A DNA stretch of 64,000 nucleotides from Hetaerina americana (taxonomy: Eukaryota > Arthropoda > Insecta > Odonata > Calopterygidae), in assembly GCA_022747635.1 (NCBI GenBank), contig JAKTNV010000002.1, forward strand, positions 109,271,869-109,335,868, written 5' to 3'. Below are positions 60,401-63,012 of the stretch, piece by piece; position 1 is the first letter of the stretch, and every line of letters starts with the position of its first letter. A program made the translations under genes and the position numbers. The notes under the pieces were generated by a model, which saw nothing but the letters and a program-made list of their open reading frames with translations, was not told the DNA's origin and searched no databases.

Positions 60401-63012
60401 ACAGGAGGGGGCGGCTTGGGAATTATGGGGGCATTCGGGGTTACATGTGCACCAGAGCCACGAGCACCACGTACGCTCCCTCCTCGACCGGCTCGCCCTC
60501 CTCGGCCTCGGACCCCTGAGCTGGACCACCTCCCACCAAGACGTCCCCCTCTTGCTCTCCCCTGCAACACACAACATTTCCGTGCCATCAAAGTTCAGCT
60601 CAAATTGCAGCAACAAGTACACACGGAGAAAAAATATTCACGCATGAAAGATGGCGAACAATTAATATCCCATATGCTTCAAATAAAAAAATAACATTAA
60701 TACTATCTATTTTCTTACCCAACCAGACTCAGTAAATAATTATAATGATTACCGATTGTTTAGCCAACATTTCGTGGAATGAATTTCGTCAAGAATAGTA
60801 CAAAAGTATACGCACAAAACTCAAATGCAGAGATAATTGGAGGACAAAACGGGGCACTGTAAAACATCAATTTTAAATACATTAAAAAGTCAGTCCCATT
60901 AGCTCCAAGCTAAAAGATCATCAAAATTAAACAACAAATAGGTGCCACCTTTGAATGCCTTTTTCAAAACTGACATCATTTACCACTCAGGGATCCCTAG
61001 GTAATACATCTGTTGAGCATTTTTATACCCATCGCATCGCAGATTTCTCATTTTTTCAAAACCTCAGTATGGTACATCAAATCCTTCTCCCTTACAATCA
61101 TTATGATTTTGATTTACATTCCACTCTGATGGGCAGGGTTGTTTCATATCCTTTCATAGAAGTAAGTACCTCAAAAACATTAGACGAATTATATGAACCC
61201 TGCTAATCTTTTTAAAAGCCAAGACACCTGGTAGCTTTCCTTTGTAATAGCAACACGATTTTTCAACGAAACATTAAGACACTATTGCACTCCAGAGACA
61301 AAGGAACAGTTTAAACATTAGAATTCTAAAGGGGGATGGTGAATCAGCCAAAAAAGTGATGACCATGGTTTATAGGGACACGCACAGAATAATTCACATT
61401 GATTACTCGCAAAAAGGAAAGACGATAAATGTAGAGTATTAAGCCTCGTTGTTGCACCAGTTGAGCCAAGAAATCAAGAAAAAACATCCTCATATGGCAT
61501 GGAAAAATTTCTTCCATTAAGACAATTCATGGGTGCAGTTTTGATGGTGAAAATAATGGAATTGAAGTTCAAATTATTACAACACTCATTGCACTTCCAG
61601 AATTGAATGTCAGTGATTTTCTCATTTCCATACTTGAAACAATGGCAGAGCAGAAAACTGTTCATGACAAACGAGGAATTCATTGCCAATACAGATGCCT
61701 CAGTATGTTCAGGACCTTCTGAAATCCTACTTTTCGGTTGGCTTAAAATTTGAGAAAAACTGGGAAAAGCTTTTTGAGCTATAAGGAAATAATGTAGCAA
61801 AATAAAAAAATCCAACCATAATAATTTATTTCTCTCTTTTCTCCAAGGGGCTTATTGACTATACATAAAAAATGAAACATTTTTGTTCACCTGACTAAAT
61901 TTTTTTATCCATGTAAATTTTATTTTTAAGATGTCATTTCTTCCACTTACTGCAAGAGATCAGAACAACATTGTCTGACTGTGTTAGGGGTTATATTTGG
62001 GTCAAAATTAGTCTGGTGTGTATTCACCTTGTCTCACACACCCTGGCGGTGGCTTGCAGGGTACTAAAAATACTAATGAATAAAGAAAGTAGCCCACCTG
62101 TAATCACGACAACTCATTCAGTGGTAAAGTTTTCAACATTATTTAGTACACAGAACAGACTAAGTTAATTTTAAATAAATCACAAATACCCCCATAATTT
62201 TAACTTTGTATAAATTAGAAATATGCCTGAATAATGCACAGCAGAGTTTTGGCAAAACATAAAATAAATGAATTTAGATGGTTTAGGACTATATAGACTT
62301 CATTCTTCATTGCGAGAATAAAAAATATCAGTTATTTGACTTGCCGATTCTCCAACCGCTACAGTATATATGTAGTACCACTGCCTCCAGAGTGTACAAG
62401 CATGCAGCACCATGCATTCCAGTCTGTTGTAGCAGTTTCACCAAATTATTCTCAAAATAATATCTGCACTGGCATTACCACATTAAAAATGAAATTTTGA
62501 GAATTTGCTCCTCATATATATTACAATTTTGCAGCATTTAAATATACCCAATTCGGCAAGTTCATCATTTTTCTCAGACAACTTGTACAACCATGTGCAA
62601 GAATATAGATTTTTATTCAATTTGTTATGAAAATCATGACTGATTAGAAAGTAGCCCACCTGTAACCACGACAATGGGGGGAGAAATGTCAATGAGTTAG
62701 TGTATACCCAATTCATGGCATTATATATAGAACTTACACGACCCCTTCCCCTGCCCCTAGACCTCGAGGGCTCCCCGTAGCTCTCCCCACTGTCACTTGA
62801 TTCATCTTCATCCTCATCCTCGTCATCTTCATCGTCAGACGCATCCACCCGGTGCATCCTCCTCCCACTGTGGCCTTCGGCAGATGCACCGGATGAATAG
62901 GGCCCCTGGGAAGAAGAATTCGGAGGTGCGGATCCAGGACCAAGGGAAGTGTAGCAATGATCCATTCGAATTGTGTCTGTTATAATGGTCTGCTCATCTG
63001 TCGATAACATGT
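227..63012 (-). CDS. pps: PHD-TFIIS-SPOC protein of the DIDO1/PHF3 family (Pps-like), 20 coding exons, whole-gene span
   Basis: The gene is assembled from 20 minus-strand exons (listed separately) whose acceptors, donors and phases all fit. The summed coding length is 5727 nt including the stop, giving 1908 aa. Domains seen: acidic/RG-rich N-terminus (1-480), acidic run just before the PHD, PHD finger C4HC3 (766-815: C767, C769, C781, C784, H789, C792, C812, C815), Cys4 module (C935, C938, C949, C953), TFIIS central domain (about 1309-1416), basic/Ser linker (1499-1688) and SPOC (about 1700-1850). In the family (known, not shown here), the PHD of DIDO1 binds H3K4me3, the TFIIS-like domain contacts Pol II, and PHF3 SPOC binds the Ser2-phosphorylated CTD. 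Drosophila Pps associates with the splicing factor Snf. Role inferred: nuclear regulator of Pol II elongation and RNA processing. The start ATG at 63010 lies 2 nt inside an exon with a good acceptor, so a 5' non-coding exon is expected upstream. Whether the stop at 227 is used in all isoforms is uncertain. Confidence 0.93.
615..721 (-). CDS. pps: pps exon 19, SPOC domain part 4, aa 1795-1830
   Basis: The acceptor is TAACTAG|GTTTGG and the donor is GGACCAG|GTATGC. It reads FGVVGNASKTVKDFYLMPL and then ASHSIVPQVLLPLDGP. FGVVxNxxKxVKDFYLxPL is the C-terminal SPOC signature, and LLPLDGPG is the usual transition out of the domain. Confidence 0.95.
722..3463 (-). other. Introns 17 and 18 of pps
   Basis: AT-rich sequence on both sides of exon 18 (1485-1573). 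I see no gene or recognisable element. There is a perfect 11-bp inverted repeat at 1382-1392/1402-1412 with a 9-nt loop. The short open frames here have no recognisable motif and are not supported as genes. Confidence 0.7.
1485..1573 (-). CDS. pps: pps exon 18, SPOC domain part 3, aa 1766-1794
   Basis: The acceptor is TTTTACAG|GAAATAG and the donor is CGCAATAG|GTAAGT. It reads EIVVVRLTPANDEEKISY and then LYLYNYLAIRNR. It supplies the central strand of SPOC (VVRLTPA) and the helix YLxLYxYLxxRxR. The exon is only 89 nt. Confidence 0.94.
3464..3583 (-). CDS. pps: pps exon 17, SPOC domain part 2, aa 1726-1765
   Basis: Two acceptors lie 7 nt apart (TATAG|GTTTCAG|GATC). Only the upstream one (exon start 3583) keeps the frame and gives VSGSYMDLSNDLPD, continuing with CVDIVGRISPDTVWEYISK and MKKSGTK. 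Donor: ACAAAA|GTAAGT. IxGRISPxTVWxYIxKxKxSGTK is a hallmark of the SPOC domain in this family. Confidence 0.96.
3637..3765 (-). repeat. tRNA-derived SINE-like repeat, copy A
   Basis: The segment matches 30632-30785 closely over about 130 bases, sharing AAGAAACTGCARGAGATGC, TTTCAGAG.GTAAAAATCATT and the flanking parts. Read on the minus strand, the promoter-like end has a B-box-like GTTCAAATGCCC, as in tRNA-derived SINEs. The same tail motif recurs at 4338-4368 on the opposite strand. The family is not named. Confidence 0.6.
3766..4337 (+). mobile_element. CR1/L2-like non-LTR retrotransposon, 5'-truncated 3' end
   Basis: The frame at 3751-4128 encodes the C-terminus of a non-LTR reverse-transcriptase protein: LDQVQRRGARFVKN, then LLENLGWDSPTQQR, RRDHECKI and FFPRTIRHPNAF. 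This is the typical VQRRAARFV...LGWxxLxxRR...FFPRTIxxWNxL ending of CR1/L2/jockey-like ORF2. A 3'UTR of about 200 bases follows, ending in a TGGTGGCTCACAGGGTATTG module and a TGTAGATGTAGA tail shared by three other loci in the window. The element is broken: only the last part of ORF2 remains. Confidence 0.82.
4338..4368 (+). repeat. Short fragment sharing the SINE tail motif
   Basis: About 30 bases (ATTTTTACACTCTGAAATTG with flanks) match the SINE copies at 3.7 and 30.7 kb in reverse orientation. They abut the TGTAGA tail of the CR1-like element. Confidence 0.45.
5570..5678 (-). CDS. pps: pps exon 16, SPOC domain part 1, aa 1689-1725
   Basis: The acceptor is TTTTCTAG|AACGCC and the donor is CATCCT|GTAAGT. 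It reads TPDIDTDEVDKGKSATVWKG and then FVSMSEVAKFFTTAHP. The VWKGFxxMxxVAKFxTxAxPVSGS pattern is the first strand and helix of the DIDO1/PHF3-type SPOC domain. Confidence 0.95.
5679..7360 (-). other. Intron 15 of pps
   Basis: AT-rich. An 83-codon plus-strand frame at 6798-7049 has no recognisable motif. I see no repeat or RNA gene. Confidence 0.7.
7361..7932 (-). CDS. pps: pps exon 15, Lys/Arg/Ser-rich linker before SPOC, aa 1499-1688
   Basis: The acceptor is GATTTCAG|TTAAAAG and the donor is ATCAA|GTACGT. It starts LKDRDKLFDKDRLMEKHRR and carries tandem DRKG/ERKG/DSKG tetrads. An RS/SS-rich patch and an acidic stretch (MDIKEEMESDTKDMEA) follow, and it ends SSTVTIK into the SPOC domain. The downstream exon is open only if this one ends in phase 2, which fixes the GTACGT donor. 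A frame of 138 aa on the other strand is a shadow of this low-complexity sequence. Confidence 0.92.
7933..10194 (-). other. Intron 14 of pps
   Basis: AT-rich and CpG-poor intron. No transposon protein, tRNA or strong inverted repeat is recognised. The short frames in it look random. Confidence 0.7.
10195..10322 (-). CDS. pps: pps exon 14, acidic/Ser-Thr linker, aa 1456-1498
   Basis: The acceptor is AATTTTCAG|AATCTG and the donor is GACTTC|GTGAGT. With the preceding G it reads ESVESKLEPSDPSLDIPP and then a Ser/Thr/Glu-rich part ending LFSKHRDDF, phase 0. No fold is recognised. Its support is splice signals, an open frame and phase agreement on both sides. Confidence 0.86.
10323..10678 (-). 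other. Intron 13 of pps
   Basis: A short AT-rich intron of 356 bases. Nothing recognisable besides the splice sites. Confidence 0.75.
10679..10796 (-). CDS. pps: pps exon 13, helix after the TFIIS domain, aa 1417-1455
   Basis: The acceptor is GGAATTAG|CAATTGG and the donor is CTTCAAG|GTTGGT, a weak non-consensus donor (phase 1). It reads QLEMIKKNELDMMSQAITYV and then MKTHKGEQVIEKDENLKLQ. The TFIIS domain followed by LEMI...THKGEExIE matches the DIDO1/PHF3 order. It is too short to stand out as a frame on its own and is supported mainly by phase continuity and motif order. Confidence 0.9.
11830..12480 (+). mobile_element. Helitron-like N-terminal ORF fragment, frameshifted
   Basis: Frame 1 (11851-12207) reads CNALPFSKELPDAQFHSYCHGG, quoted here as CNALPFSKE and SYCHGG, followed by VAEYPNNFPEFL. 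This resembles the CxxC...CCHGGK...P..YP..F..LL stretch N-terminal to Helitron proteins. Frame 3 (12054-12320) then reads MSFASMGAQTT, SYCFHAQGWVCHGTSNLY and HPYLMEYLDAFIKDITPMH, like the FASMGA...PY.F.IHGQIYH...G.L....L..LD..I....P segment of Helitron_like_N. Downstream (12277-12480) comes KIPGSEVHI-type sequence, like the N...EVAVI end of that domain. A frameshift separates the parts, and no Rep or helicase domain is present. It is a decayed fragment. Confidence 0.7.
12626..12662. other. Strong hairpin, 15-bp stem with one mismatch
   Basis: A perfect 12-bp inverted repeat (12630-12641 and 12647-12658) surrounds a 5-nt loop. It extends by 3 more base pairs past a single A/A mismatch. It lies about 150 bases downstream of the Helitron fragment. 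Helitrons end with a hairpin followed by CTRR. CTAG occurs inside the right edge of the stem here rather than after it, so the identity as a Helitron terminus is uncertain. Confidence 0.6.
13205..13358 (-). CDS. pps: pps exon 12, TFIIS central domain part 3, aa 1365-1416
   Basis: The acceptor is TTCAACAG|GAGCTTGG and the donor is AAACAT|GTGAGT, phase 0. Translation: SLVFNIKDPKNLALFRKIV and then EGQVDPHRLVRMSPEELASQ with an ELAQWRERETKH tail. The RSLxFNIKDPKNxxLxRxVLxGxVxPxxLVxMsxEELAS block completes the TFIIS domain. It is separated from exon 11 by a 7.2-kb intron full of transposon remnants. Confidence 0.96.
14140..14480 (-). repeat. Possible non-LTR retroelement C-terminal fragment, CT-rich on the plus strand
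   Basis: Read on the minus strand it gives HGMLEAVMEGGMEG followed by GRGRKRRGLLDGM. This resembles the LLxxVIEGKxEGxRGRGRxRxxWLD ending of some non-LTR reverse transcriptases. A similar minus-strand segment occurs near 56.6 kb. Low sequence complexity limits confidence. Confidence 0.35.
14927..15600 (+). mobile_element. Mariner transposase pseudogene
   Basis: An ATG at 14927 starts MEIEEITE then a stop. The same frame then gives IKFFDEERCKSYQEITEML, VYGDNSLNKTSVFKWIKRF and KDGRQDATDYARPGRPPTT, the mariner HTH region ending in the GRP linker. After an internal deletion near 15.2 kb comes LHHDNTPAHSTLIVRR with the second catalytic Asp context (HDNxPAH). An imperfect HPPYSPDLxPCDFFLFP equivalent and KWEDVDTIK follow. 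Several stops and frameshifts mean it is inactive. Terminal repeats were not clearly found. Confidence 0.8.
16355..17560 (+). mobile_element. piggyBac-like transposase pseudogene 1
   Basis: The open part includes MAERVTTSPHDFINKMLELS, then LFYEMMNEKRFFLLLRFLYF-like residues (NEKRFFLLLRFLYFADN). It continues with SLWKGHLGRKVYIPKKR, MGGVDPSDHY (the GGVDxxDq motif of piggyBac transposases) and KKYYQKIFSKLLDL. The end is RCVVCLSNKHRW, then an in-frame stop, then CCRECNVPLCAAPCFHSYH: a Cys/His-rich zinc-binding domain as in piggyBac. Stops and frameshifts near 16.45, 16.9 and 17.46 kb inactivate it. Sequence back to about 15.65 kb may be its 5' UTR. Confidence 0.85.
17590..18500 (+). mobile_element. 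piggyBac-like transposase pseudogene 2 with a likely 3' end at TTAA
   Basis: Frame 17595-17948 gives EIYVYLGPLMLMGIVQKPS (quoted in part), jumps over most of the catalytic core and resumes at IIEYNTAMGGVDLKDQK and KKNKKWYMKLFRQLLNV. Frame 17914-18270 gives RHLVERHFIKKI and RRQRKCKVCWCCVYWCPDC then LCLEDCFKLYH, a Cys-rich C-terminal domain. An internal deletion and a frameshift are visible. At 18494-18500 GGG is followed by TTAA, the target site of piggyBac elements, so this is a plausible right end. The matching CCC left terminus was not found. Confidence 0.82.
18619..18813 (-). mobile_element. Non-LTR reverse transcriptase palm-domain fragment
   Basis: The minus-strand frame reads LLSAIQKMGVDRNRRLMCNL then YCMPQRVCVLDGESGRG and VSQSLIISP. 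This lines up with the LLxALxxIGVDxxxxxLIxxLYxxQxAxVxVxGxxSxxFxxxRGVRQGCxLSPxLFN region preceding the catalytic YADD of LINE reverse transcriptases. The YADD part is missing. It is a small, decayed relic. Confidence 0.6.
20554..20676 (-). CDS. pps: pps exon 11, TFIIS central domain part 2, aa 1324-1364
   Basis: The exon is 123 nt, with acceptor TAACTAG|GATCCAG and donor AAATACAG|GTATGA. It reads IQECDDLNVGEEDVKKMA and continues with LNIEEELYGYFKDTG and MKYKSKYR. The AxxIExELyxxFKDTGxKYKxKYR pattern is the diagnostic core of the TFIIS central domain. Confidence 0.95.
20821..21045. repeat. Foldback / inverted-repeat element
   Basis: The left arm (20821-20907) and the reverse complement of the right arm (about 20932-21045) share CATTATGAG.AACAAATTTG, CCACAGATTTATT.TAAC and CATCTTCAGGT.CAAG in the same order. 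The right arm has an extra block of about 20 bases. The spacer is only about 25 bases. This could be a foldback MITE or the inverted termini of a Penelope-like element. No protein is encoded. Confidence 0.7.
22823..23112 (+). repeat. tRNA-derived SINE
   Basis: The head GGGATCGAGATGGTGCGGTA resembles a tRNA 5' end with an A box. A B-box-like GGGTTCATATTTTCC lies about 50 bases further on. A body containing GATGGGACGTTAAACTGCGG and TAATGCCGACGTGGG follows, then a T/C-rich 3' part ending in a TACTCC/TACTAC short repeat. The body wording is one I recall from widespread invertebrate SINEs, but I cannot name the family. Base composition is more GC-rich than the surrounding intron. Confidence 0.65.
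23299..24012 (-). CDS. pps: pps exon 10, Thr/Pro/Lys-rich linker and first helix of the TFIIS domain, aa 1086-1323
   Basis: The acceptor is TTTTTTCAG|AAACAAGG and the donor is AGAAAAG|GTAATA. The exon encodes a long disordered Thr/Val/Pro/Lys-rich linker with several APKTP and TPSG-like repeats. It then reads EPIRLNVQKTLQELLQKR, which starts the three-helix TFIIS central domain. Antisense frames over it are compositional shadows. Confidence 0.93.
24013..25178 (-). other. Intron 9 of pps
   Basis: It contains a mariner relic (about 24385-24860, plus strand). The rest is AT-rich with nothing recognised. Confidence 0.75.
24385..24860 (+). mobile_element. Mariner/Tc1-like transposase relic
   Basis: Interrupted plus-strand frames give LRARVITDCVGIDKCVMMH, AILAMRKICA and KVLTDNQG. 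These look like the RVIADxLGISxGSVHxIL...RKxxAKxVPKxLTxxQ segment of mariner transposases. Further on, PQPPYSPDLAP-like sequence (CAACCGCCTTACAGTCCCGA) and EVWTSHQQRECPRSIDA match the C-terminal FxxWxxRxxxCIxxxG context. Frameshifts and stops are frequent. Confidence 0.65.
25179..25278 (-). CDS. pps: pps exon 9, TNAP...LKSWLKDHPTFEV motif, aa 1053-1085
   Basis: The exon is 100 nt. The acceptor is TTGTAG|GTACCAATG and the donor is TATGG|GTATGA (phase 2). With the preceding G it reads GTNAPCVSNLKSWLKDHPTF and then EVVRPGVLPTKFYG. The SWLKxHPTFEVVRPG block is a strong family signature between the PHD and TFIIS domains in DIDO1-like proteins. Confidence 0.93.
25279..27447 (-). other. Intron 8 of pps
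   Basis: AT-rich and CpG-poor. The only recognised content is a CR1-like 3' tail (about 27165-27295). Confidence 0.72.
27165..27295 (+). mobile_element. CR1-like 3' UTR tail, copy 2
   Basis: A C-rich stretch with CCCTTCCCCT, then TTGAACCCCCTGCCAAATAC, TTTCTGTTGGATCTCAGGGT and ATTCG. It parallels, in the same order and orientation, the C-rich 3'UTR and GGTGGCTCACAGGGTATTG module of the CR1-like element at 4.3 kb. No ORF remains. Confidence 0.62.
27448..27664 (-). CDS. pps: pps exon 8, Pro/Val linker and start of the VYERKTG motif, aa 981-1052
   Basis: A polypyrimidine-rich acceptor (TTTTTTTTCAG|GCCTCA) starts the exon. The donor ACAG|GTCAGC is weaker than the others. The translation runs from ASLPPAVVKDASKAVQ to ARVIVYERKTGRLMTG, whose end joins the next exon in phase 1. 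The VIVYERKTGRLMTG-TNAP block resembles the VYDKxTGKxLxGPNAP block of DIDO1 relatives (from memory). Confidence 0.9.
27665..29688 (-). other. Intron 7 of pps
   Basis: AT-rich. It contains a short (CT)n microsatellite near 28681-28696. Frames of 124 and 81 codons around 28.5 kb have no recognisable motifs. Confidence 0.72.
28681..28696. repeat. (CT)n microsatellite
   Basis: About eight uninterrupted CT units are seen directly in the sequence. Confidence 0.85.
29689..29838 (-). CDS. pps: pps exon 7, small Cys4 zinc-binding module, aa 931-980
   Basis: The acceptor is TCTTACAG|AAAATAATG and the donor is TCAAAG|GTTTGT, both phase 0. It reads KIMYCIVCKKEARPTSIYC and then SDTCILKHAQ. The CxxC-x10-CxxxC spacing (C935, C938, C949, C953) suggests a short zinc knuckle. 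I recall a comparable CIVC...YCSDxCIxKHA segment C-terminal to the PHD in DIDO1-type proteins. A reader seeing only the short local frame could mistake this exon for a separate small gene. Confidence 0.93.
30632..30785 (-). repeat. tRNA-derived SINE-like repeat, copy B
   Basis: It matches copy A (3637-3765) along its length. On the minus strand it shows GGTTTGAATCCTG, close to a tRNA B box (GGTTCGAANCC), and a CCGGGCATCAAGAGATC region upstream. Orientation is the same as copy A. Confidence 0.62.
34150..34300 (-). repeat. tRNA-derived SINE or tRNA pseudogene
   Basis: On the minus strand an A-box-like TGGCAGAGTGGT is followed about 30 bases later by GGTTTGATTCC, a B-box-like motif. This spacing is that of a Pol III tRNA promoter. 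The rest does not fold into a convincing cloverleaf by eye. I therefore call it a SINE head rather than a functional tRNA. The overlapping 75-codon plus-strand frame is incidental. Confidence 0.5.
37535..37926 (-). CDS. pps: pps exon 6, end of the PHD finger and low-complexity linker, aa 800-930
   Basis: The acceptor is GCCTAG|GACGGC and the donor is AAAAAG|GTATGT, phase 0. It begins GRQMEEKGQEWNCPNC, giving the final PHD ligands C812 and C815. A Lys/Glu-rich coiled stretch (KQQKEKEKERK), a possible WDPGKKK motif and Ala/Pro/Gln-rich disorder follow. The antisense frames over this exon are shadows. Confidence 0.95.
38220..39320. promoter_or_regulatory. CpG-rich block, candidate internal/antisense promoter
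   Basis: CpG dinucleotides are dense here (for example CTACGTACGTACGCTC, GTGGCGCGGGTATAAAAC and GTCGAGCGCGATAATTG). They are sparse in the introns on both sides. A TATA-like TATAAAA sits at 38544-38550 on the plus strand in a GC-rich context. In insects with gene-body methylation, CpG-normal pockets often mark unmethylated promoters. The function is inferred: either a start for a shorter pps transcript lacking the N-terminus, or an antisense RNA. Confidence 0.45.
38678..39046 (+). other. 122-codon open frame in the CpG-rich block, coding status unknown
   Basis: It begins MYFAVSEDQRRKSADPYQED and has no motif that I recognise. It lies about 130 bases downstream of the TATA-like motif on the same strand. 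It could be a lineage-specific small protein, part of an antisense transcript, or chance. Evidence for coding is weak. Confidence 0.2.
43437..43880 (-). mobile_element. Mariner remnant 1 of the 43-46 kb cluster
   Basis: Minus-strand reading gives TVDET, a stop at the usual Trp, IHLYMSNRKKLSKQCVQAG and KKVKTMIPKL, matching VDETWIHHYxPExKxQSxxW...KKxKT of mariner. A deletion follows, then DFSKLKKSLPAQIFASNDEV and FPELGKSHHTEGLN, matching the C-terminal DFxLFxxLKKxLxGxxFxSNDEV region. The end near 43437 has TA followed by CGAGGTTCATTCAAAATGTT, a typical mariner terminal sequence. Only one terminus was located. Confidence 0.78.
44240..44800 (+). mobile_element. Mariner remnant 2, internally deleted
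   Basis: MDQLFEQCYAIKFC at 44431 resembles a mariner N-terminus. It passes quickly into PTYSPDVAPPHFFFFPPLKS, a stop, GCHHGSLEALQQAVTRE and FQRAYEVF, the C-terminal YSPDLAPxDFFLFPxLKxxLKG...F motifs with the catalytic Asp replaced (PPHF). The upstream GGTCGGTCCCAAAAGTAGCA looks like a mariner end. The opposite end was not found. Confidence 0.68.
45154..45726 (-). mobile_element. Mariner MITE-size element with both terminal inverted repeats
   Basis: The left end TATGACGGTAAGGTGAAAAG (45154 onward) and the reverse complement of the right end (45698-45726) agree over about 29 bases with two mismatches. Both are bounded by TA. Inside, on the minus strand, are FWDAK, ILLIDYLKDGRTITGKYFSN and LHDQLDV, then DFHLFPNLKRFFLGSA. 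These match the FWDxxGIxLIDYLxxGxTIxxxYYxxLLxxL and DFHLFxxLKxFLGG motifs of mariner transposase. The N-terminal HTH is deleted. Length is about 573 bases. Confidence 0.88.
46124..46194 (-). CDS. pps: pps exon 5, core of the PHD finger, aa 776-799
   Basis: This is a 71-nt exon. The acceptor is ATCAG|GTTTATG and the donor is ATGG|GTAAGT. With the split codon it reads RFMICCDICEDWFHGKC and then VGVTKAM. It provides PHD ligands C781, C784, H789 and C792 and the conserved W787 that follows the third metal-ligand pair. The match to the DIDO1 PHD pattern MICCDxCExWFHGxCVG is essentially complete. The exon is isolated by introns of 6.7 kb and 8.2 kb. Confidence 0.96.
49271..50510 (+). mobile_element. 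pogo/Tigger-like DDE_1 transposon relic
   Basis: It starts TA then CAGTGGAACCTCGCTTTTTG, like the Tigger/pogo terminal repeat CAGTxxAACCTC. The broken frames include LQKQRHDKGDRCFKKSKMN (CENP-B-like HTH region). They also include AGEVFKGIHEWVENFTRNT, AAENYIGGFKKLAYSEGN (GEKLSA...FxxxFxxLxxExxYxPxQxxNxDE block), INALPGHKPVKCQLMLLFC and DNASSKFEN. Stops and frameshifts are common. The right terminal repeat was not located. Confidence 0.76.
52430..52728 (+). mobile_element. CR1-like 3' UTR tail, copy 3
   Basis: It ends with CCACACGCCCTTGCAGTGGC, TTGCGGGGTATTATGTAGAT and GTA, the same 3' module as the element at 4.3 kb. The upstream 200 bases are GC-richer than the intron and rich in GTGTGTGT-like words. 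It lies only about 150 bases from exon 4's donor. The 118-codon minus-strand frame across it is incidental. Confidence 0.7.
52883..54218 (-). CDS. pps: pps exon 4, RG-rich/AT-hook-like region, acidic run and first half of the PHD finger, aa 331-775
   Basis: This is the largest coding exon (1336 nt). The acceptor is AACTACAG|CC and the donor is AACAACAG|GTGAGT. It encodes SKVKVEKL, an acidic Thr-rich part and an RG-rich patch (residues about 390-465) with an AT-hook-like core RRRAGRPRSGG near 443-445. A conserved-looking KLYPKRENRKPPAHLADAFG segment follows. The end holds a Lys/Arg/Ala patch, a run of Glu/Asp just upstream of DDPNRLW, and WCICKKPHNN, which supplies the first two PHD cysteines (C767, C769). 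Several open frames of more than 100 aa on the opposite strand are compositional shadows. Confidence 0.95.
54219..56992 (-). other. Intron 3 of pps
   Basis: AT-rich. A CT-rich stretch at about 56500-56710 may be a retroelement relic. Nothing else is recognised. Confidence 0.72.
56500..56710 (-). repeat. Possible non-LTR retroelement relic related to the 14.2-kb repeat
   Basis: It shares CCTTAAACACCATACTAACC-like and CGCAGCCTTAAGCATT-like words, in the same order, with 14140-14300. On the minus strand it gives INMLKAAIEGRLLGK, resembling the LLKxxIEGRxxGKR end of LINE reverse transcriptases. The similarity is imperfect and low-complexity. Confidence 0.35.
56993..57254 (-). CDS. pps: pps exon 3, disordered Val/Thr/Pro-rich segment, aa 244-330
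   Basis: The acceptor is TTGGCAG|ACCCCC and the donor is GATGTCT|GTAAGT, ending in phase 1. The translation is TPAEAKPVITTQRVVTS followed by lysine/valine/proline-rich residues, with no recognisable fold. Only this frame is open, because the alternative frame meets a TAG within 75 nt. Phase agrees with the exons on both sides. Confidence 0.85.
57255..60105 (-). other. Intron 2 of pps
   Basis: AT-rich. No transposon protein, tRNA or strong repeat is recognised. Slightly CpG-richer patches near 58.87 and 59.63 kb are too short to interpret. Confidence 0.7.
60106..60561 (-). CDS. pps: pps exon 2, RGG-rich then Ala/Pro-rich segment, aa 92-243
   Basis: The acceptor is TTGCAG|GGGAGAG and the donor is ATT|GTAAGT, both phase 0. 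The exon opens with an RG/RGG-rich stretch (GRARGGRLGG, RGRGGRAGRGG), typical of RNA- or G-quadruplex-binding disordered regions. It continues with a proline/alanine-rich low-complexity part. The coding GC content is far above that of the flanking introns. Long open frames on the opposite strand here are shadows of the GC bias. Confidence 0.87.
61955..62070 (+). mobile_element. CR1-like 3' UTR tail, copy 4
   Basis: CTCACACACCCTGGCGGTGG then CTTGCAGGGTACTAAAAATA repeats the 3' module of the CR1-like element in the same orientation. The simple tail has diverged to TACTAAAAATACTAAT. No ORF is left. Confidence 0.65.
62085..62674. repeat. 28-bp direct repeats flanking a 534-bp segment
   Basis: GAAAGTAGCCCACCTGTAA followed by one variable base and CACGACAA occurs at 62085-62112 and 62647-62674, with a single difference. 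The intervening 534 bases encode nothing that I recognise. The arrangement could be a long target-site duplication, a segmental duplication end or two copies of a small repeat. Confidence 0.6.
62738..63012 (-). CDS. pps: pps exon 1 (first coding exon), aa 1-91
   Basis: The acceptor TTTCAG precedes an AC dinucleotide and then ATG at 63010. The donor is CGT|GTAAGT. The exon encodes a Gly/Ser/Pro-rich start, a strongly acidic run of Asp/Glu around residues 58-70 and an SRSRGRGRGR end. It ends in phase 0. The ATG is the first in the exon, and the acceptor just upstream implies an untranslated exon further 5'. Another upstream coding exon cannot be excluded, because only 988 bases of flank are available. 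Confidence 0.85.

Larger units (their letters stand above)
60562..62737 (-). other. Intron 1 of pps (after the first coding exon)
   Basis: It has a CR1-like tail (about 61955-62070) and a 28-bp direct repeat (62085-62112 and 62647-62674). A 113-codon minus-strand frame at 61474-61815 and an 83-codon plus-strand frame near 61.0 kb have no recognisable motifs. Confidence 0.72.

Noticed and set aside
60212..60694. Plus-strand 160-codon frame opposite exon 2
   Set aside because: A Pro/Arg-rich shadow of the RGG-coding exon with no motif and no splice or start context.
61474..61815. Minus-strand 113-codon frame in intron 1
   Set aside because: No recognisable domain, no flanking splice sites in a compatible phase, and the exon 1 to exon 2 junction already keeps the frame.
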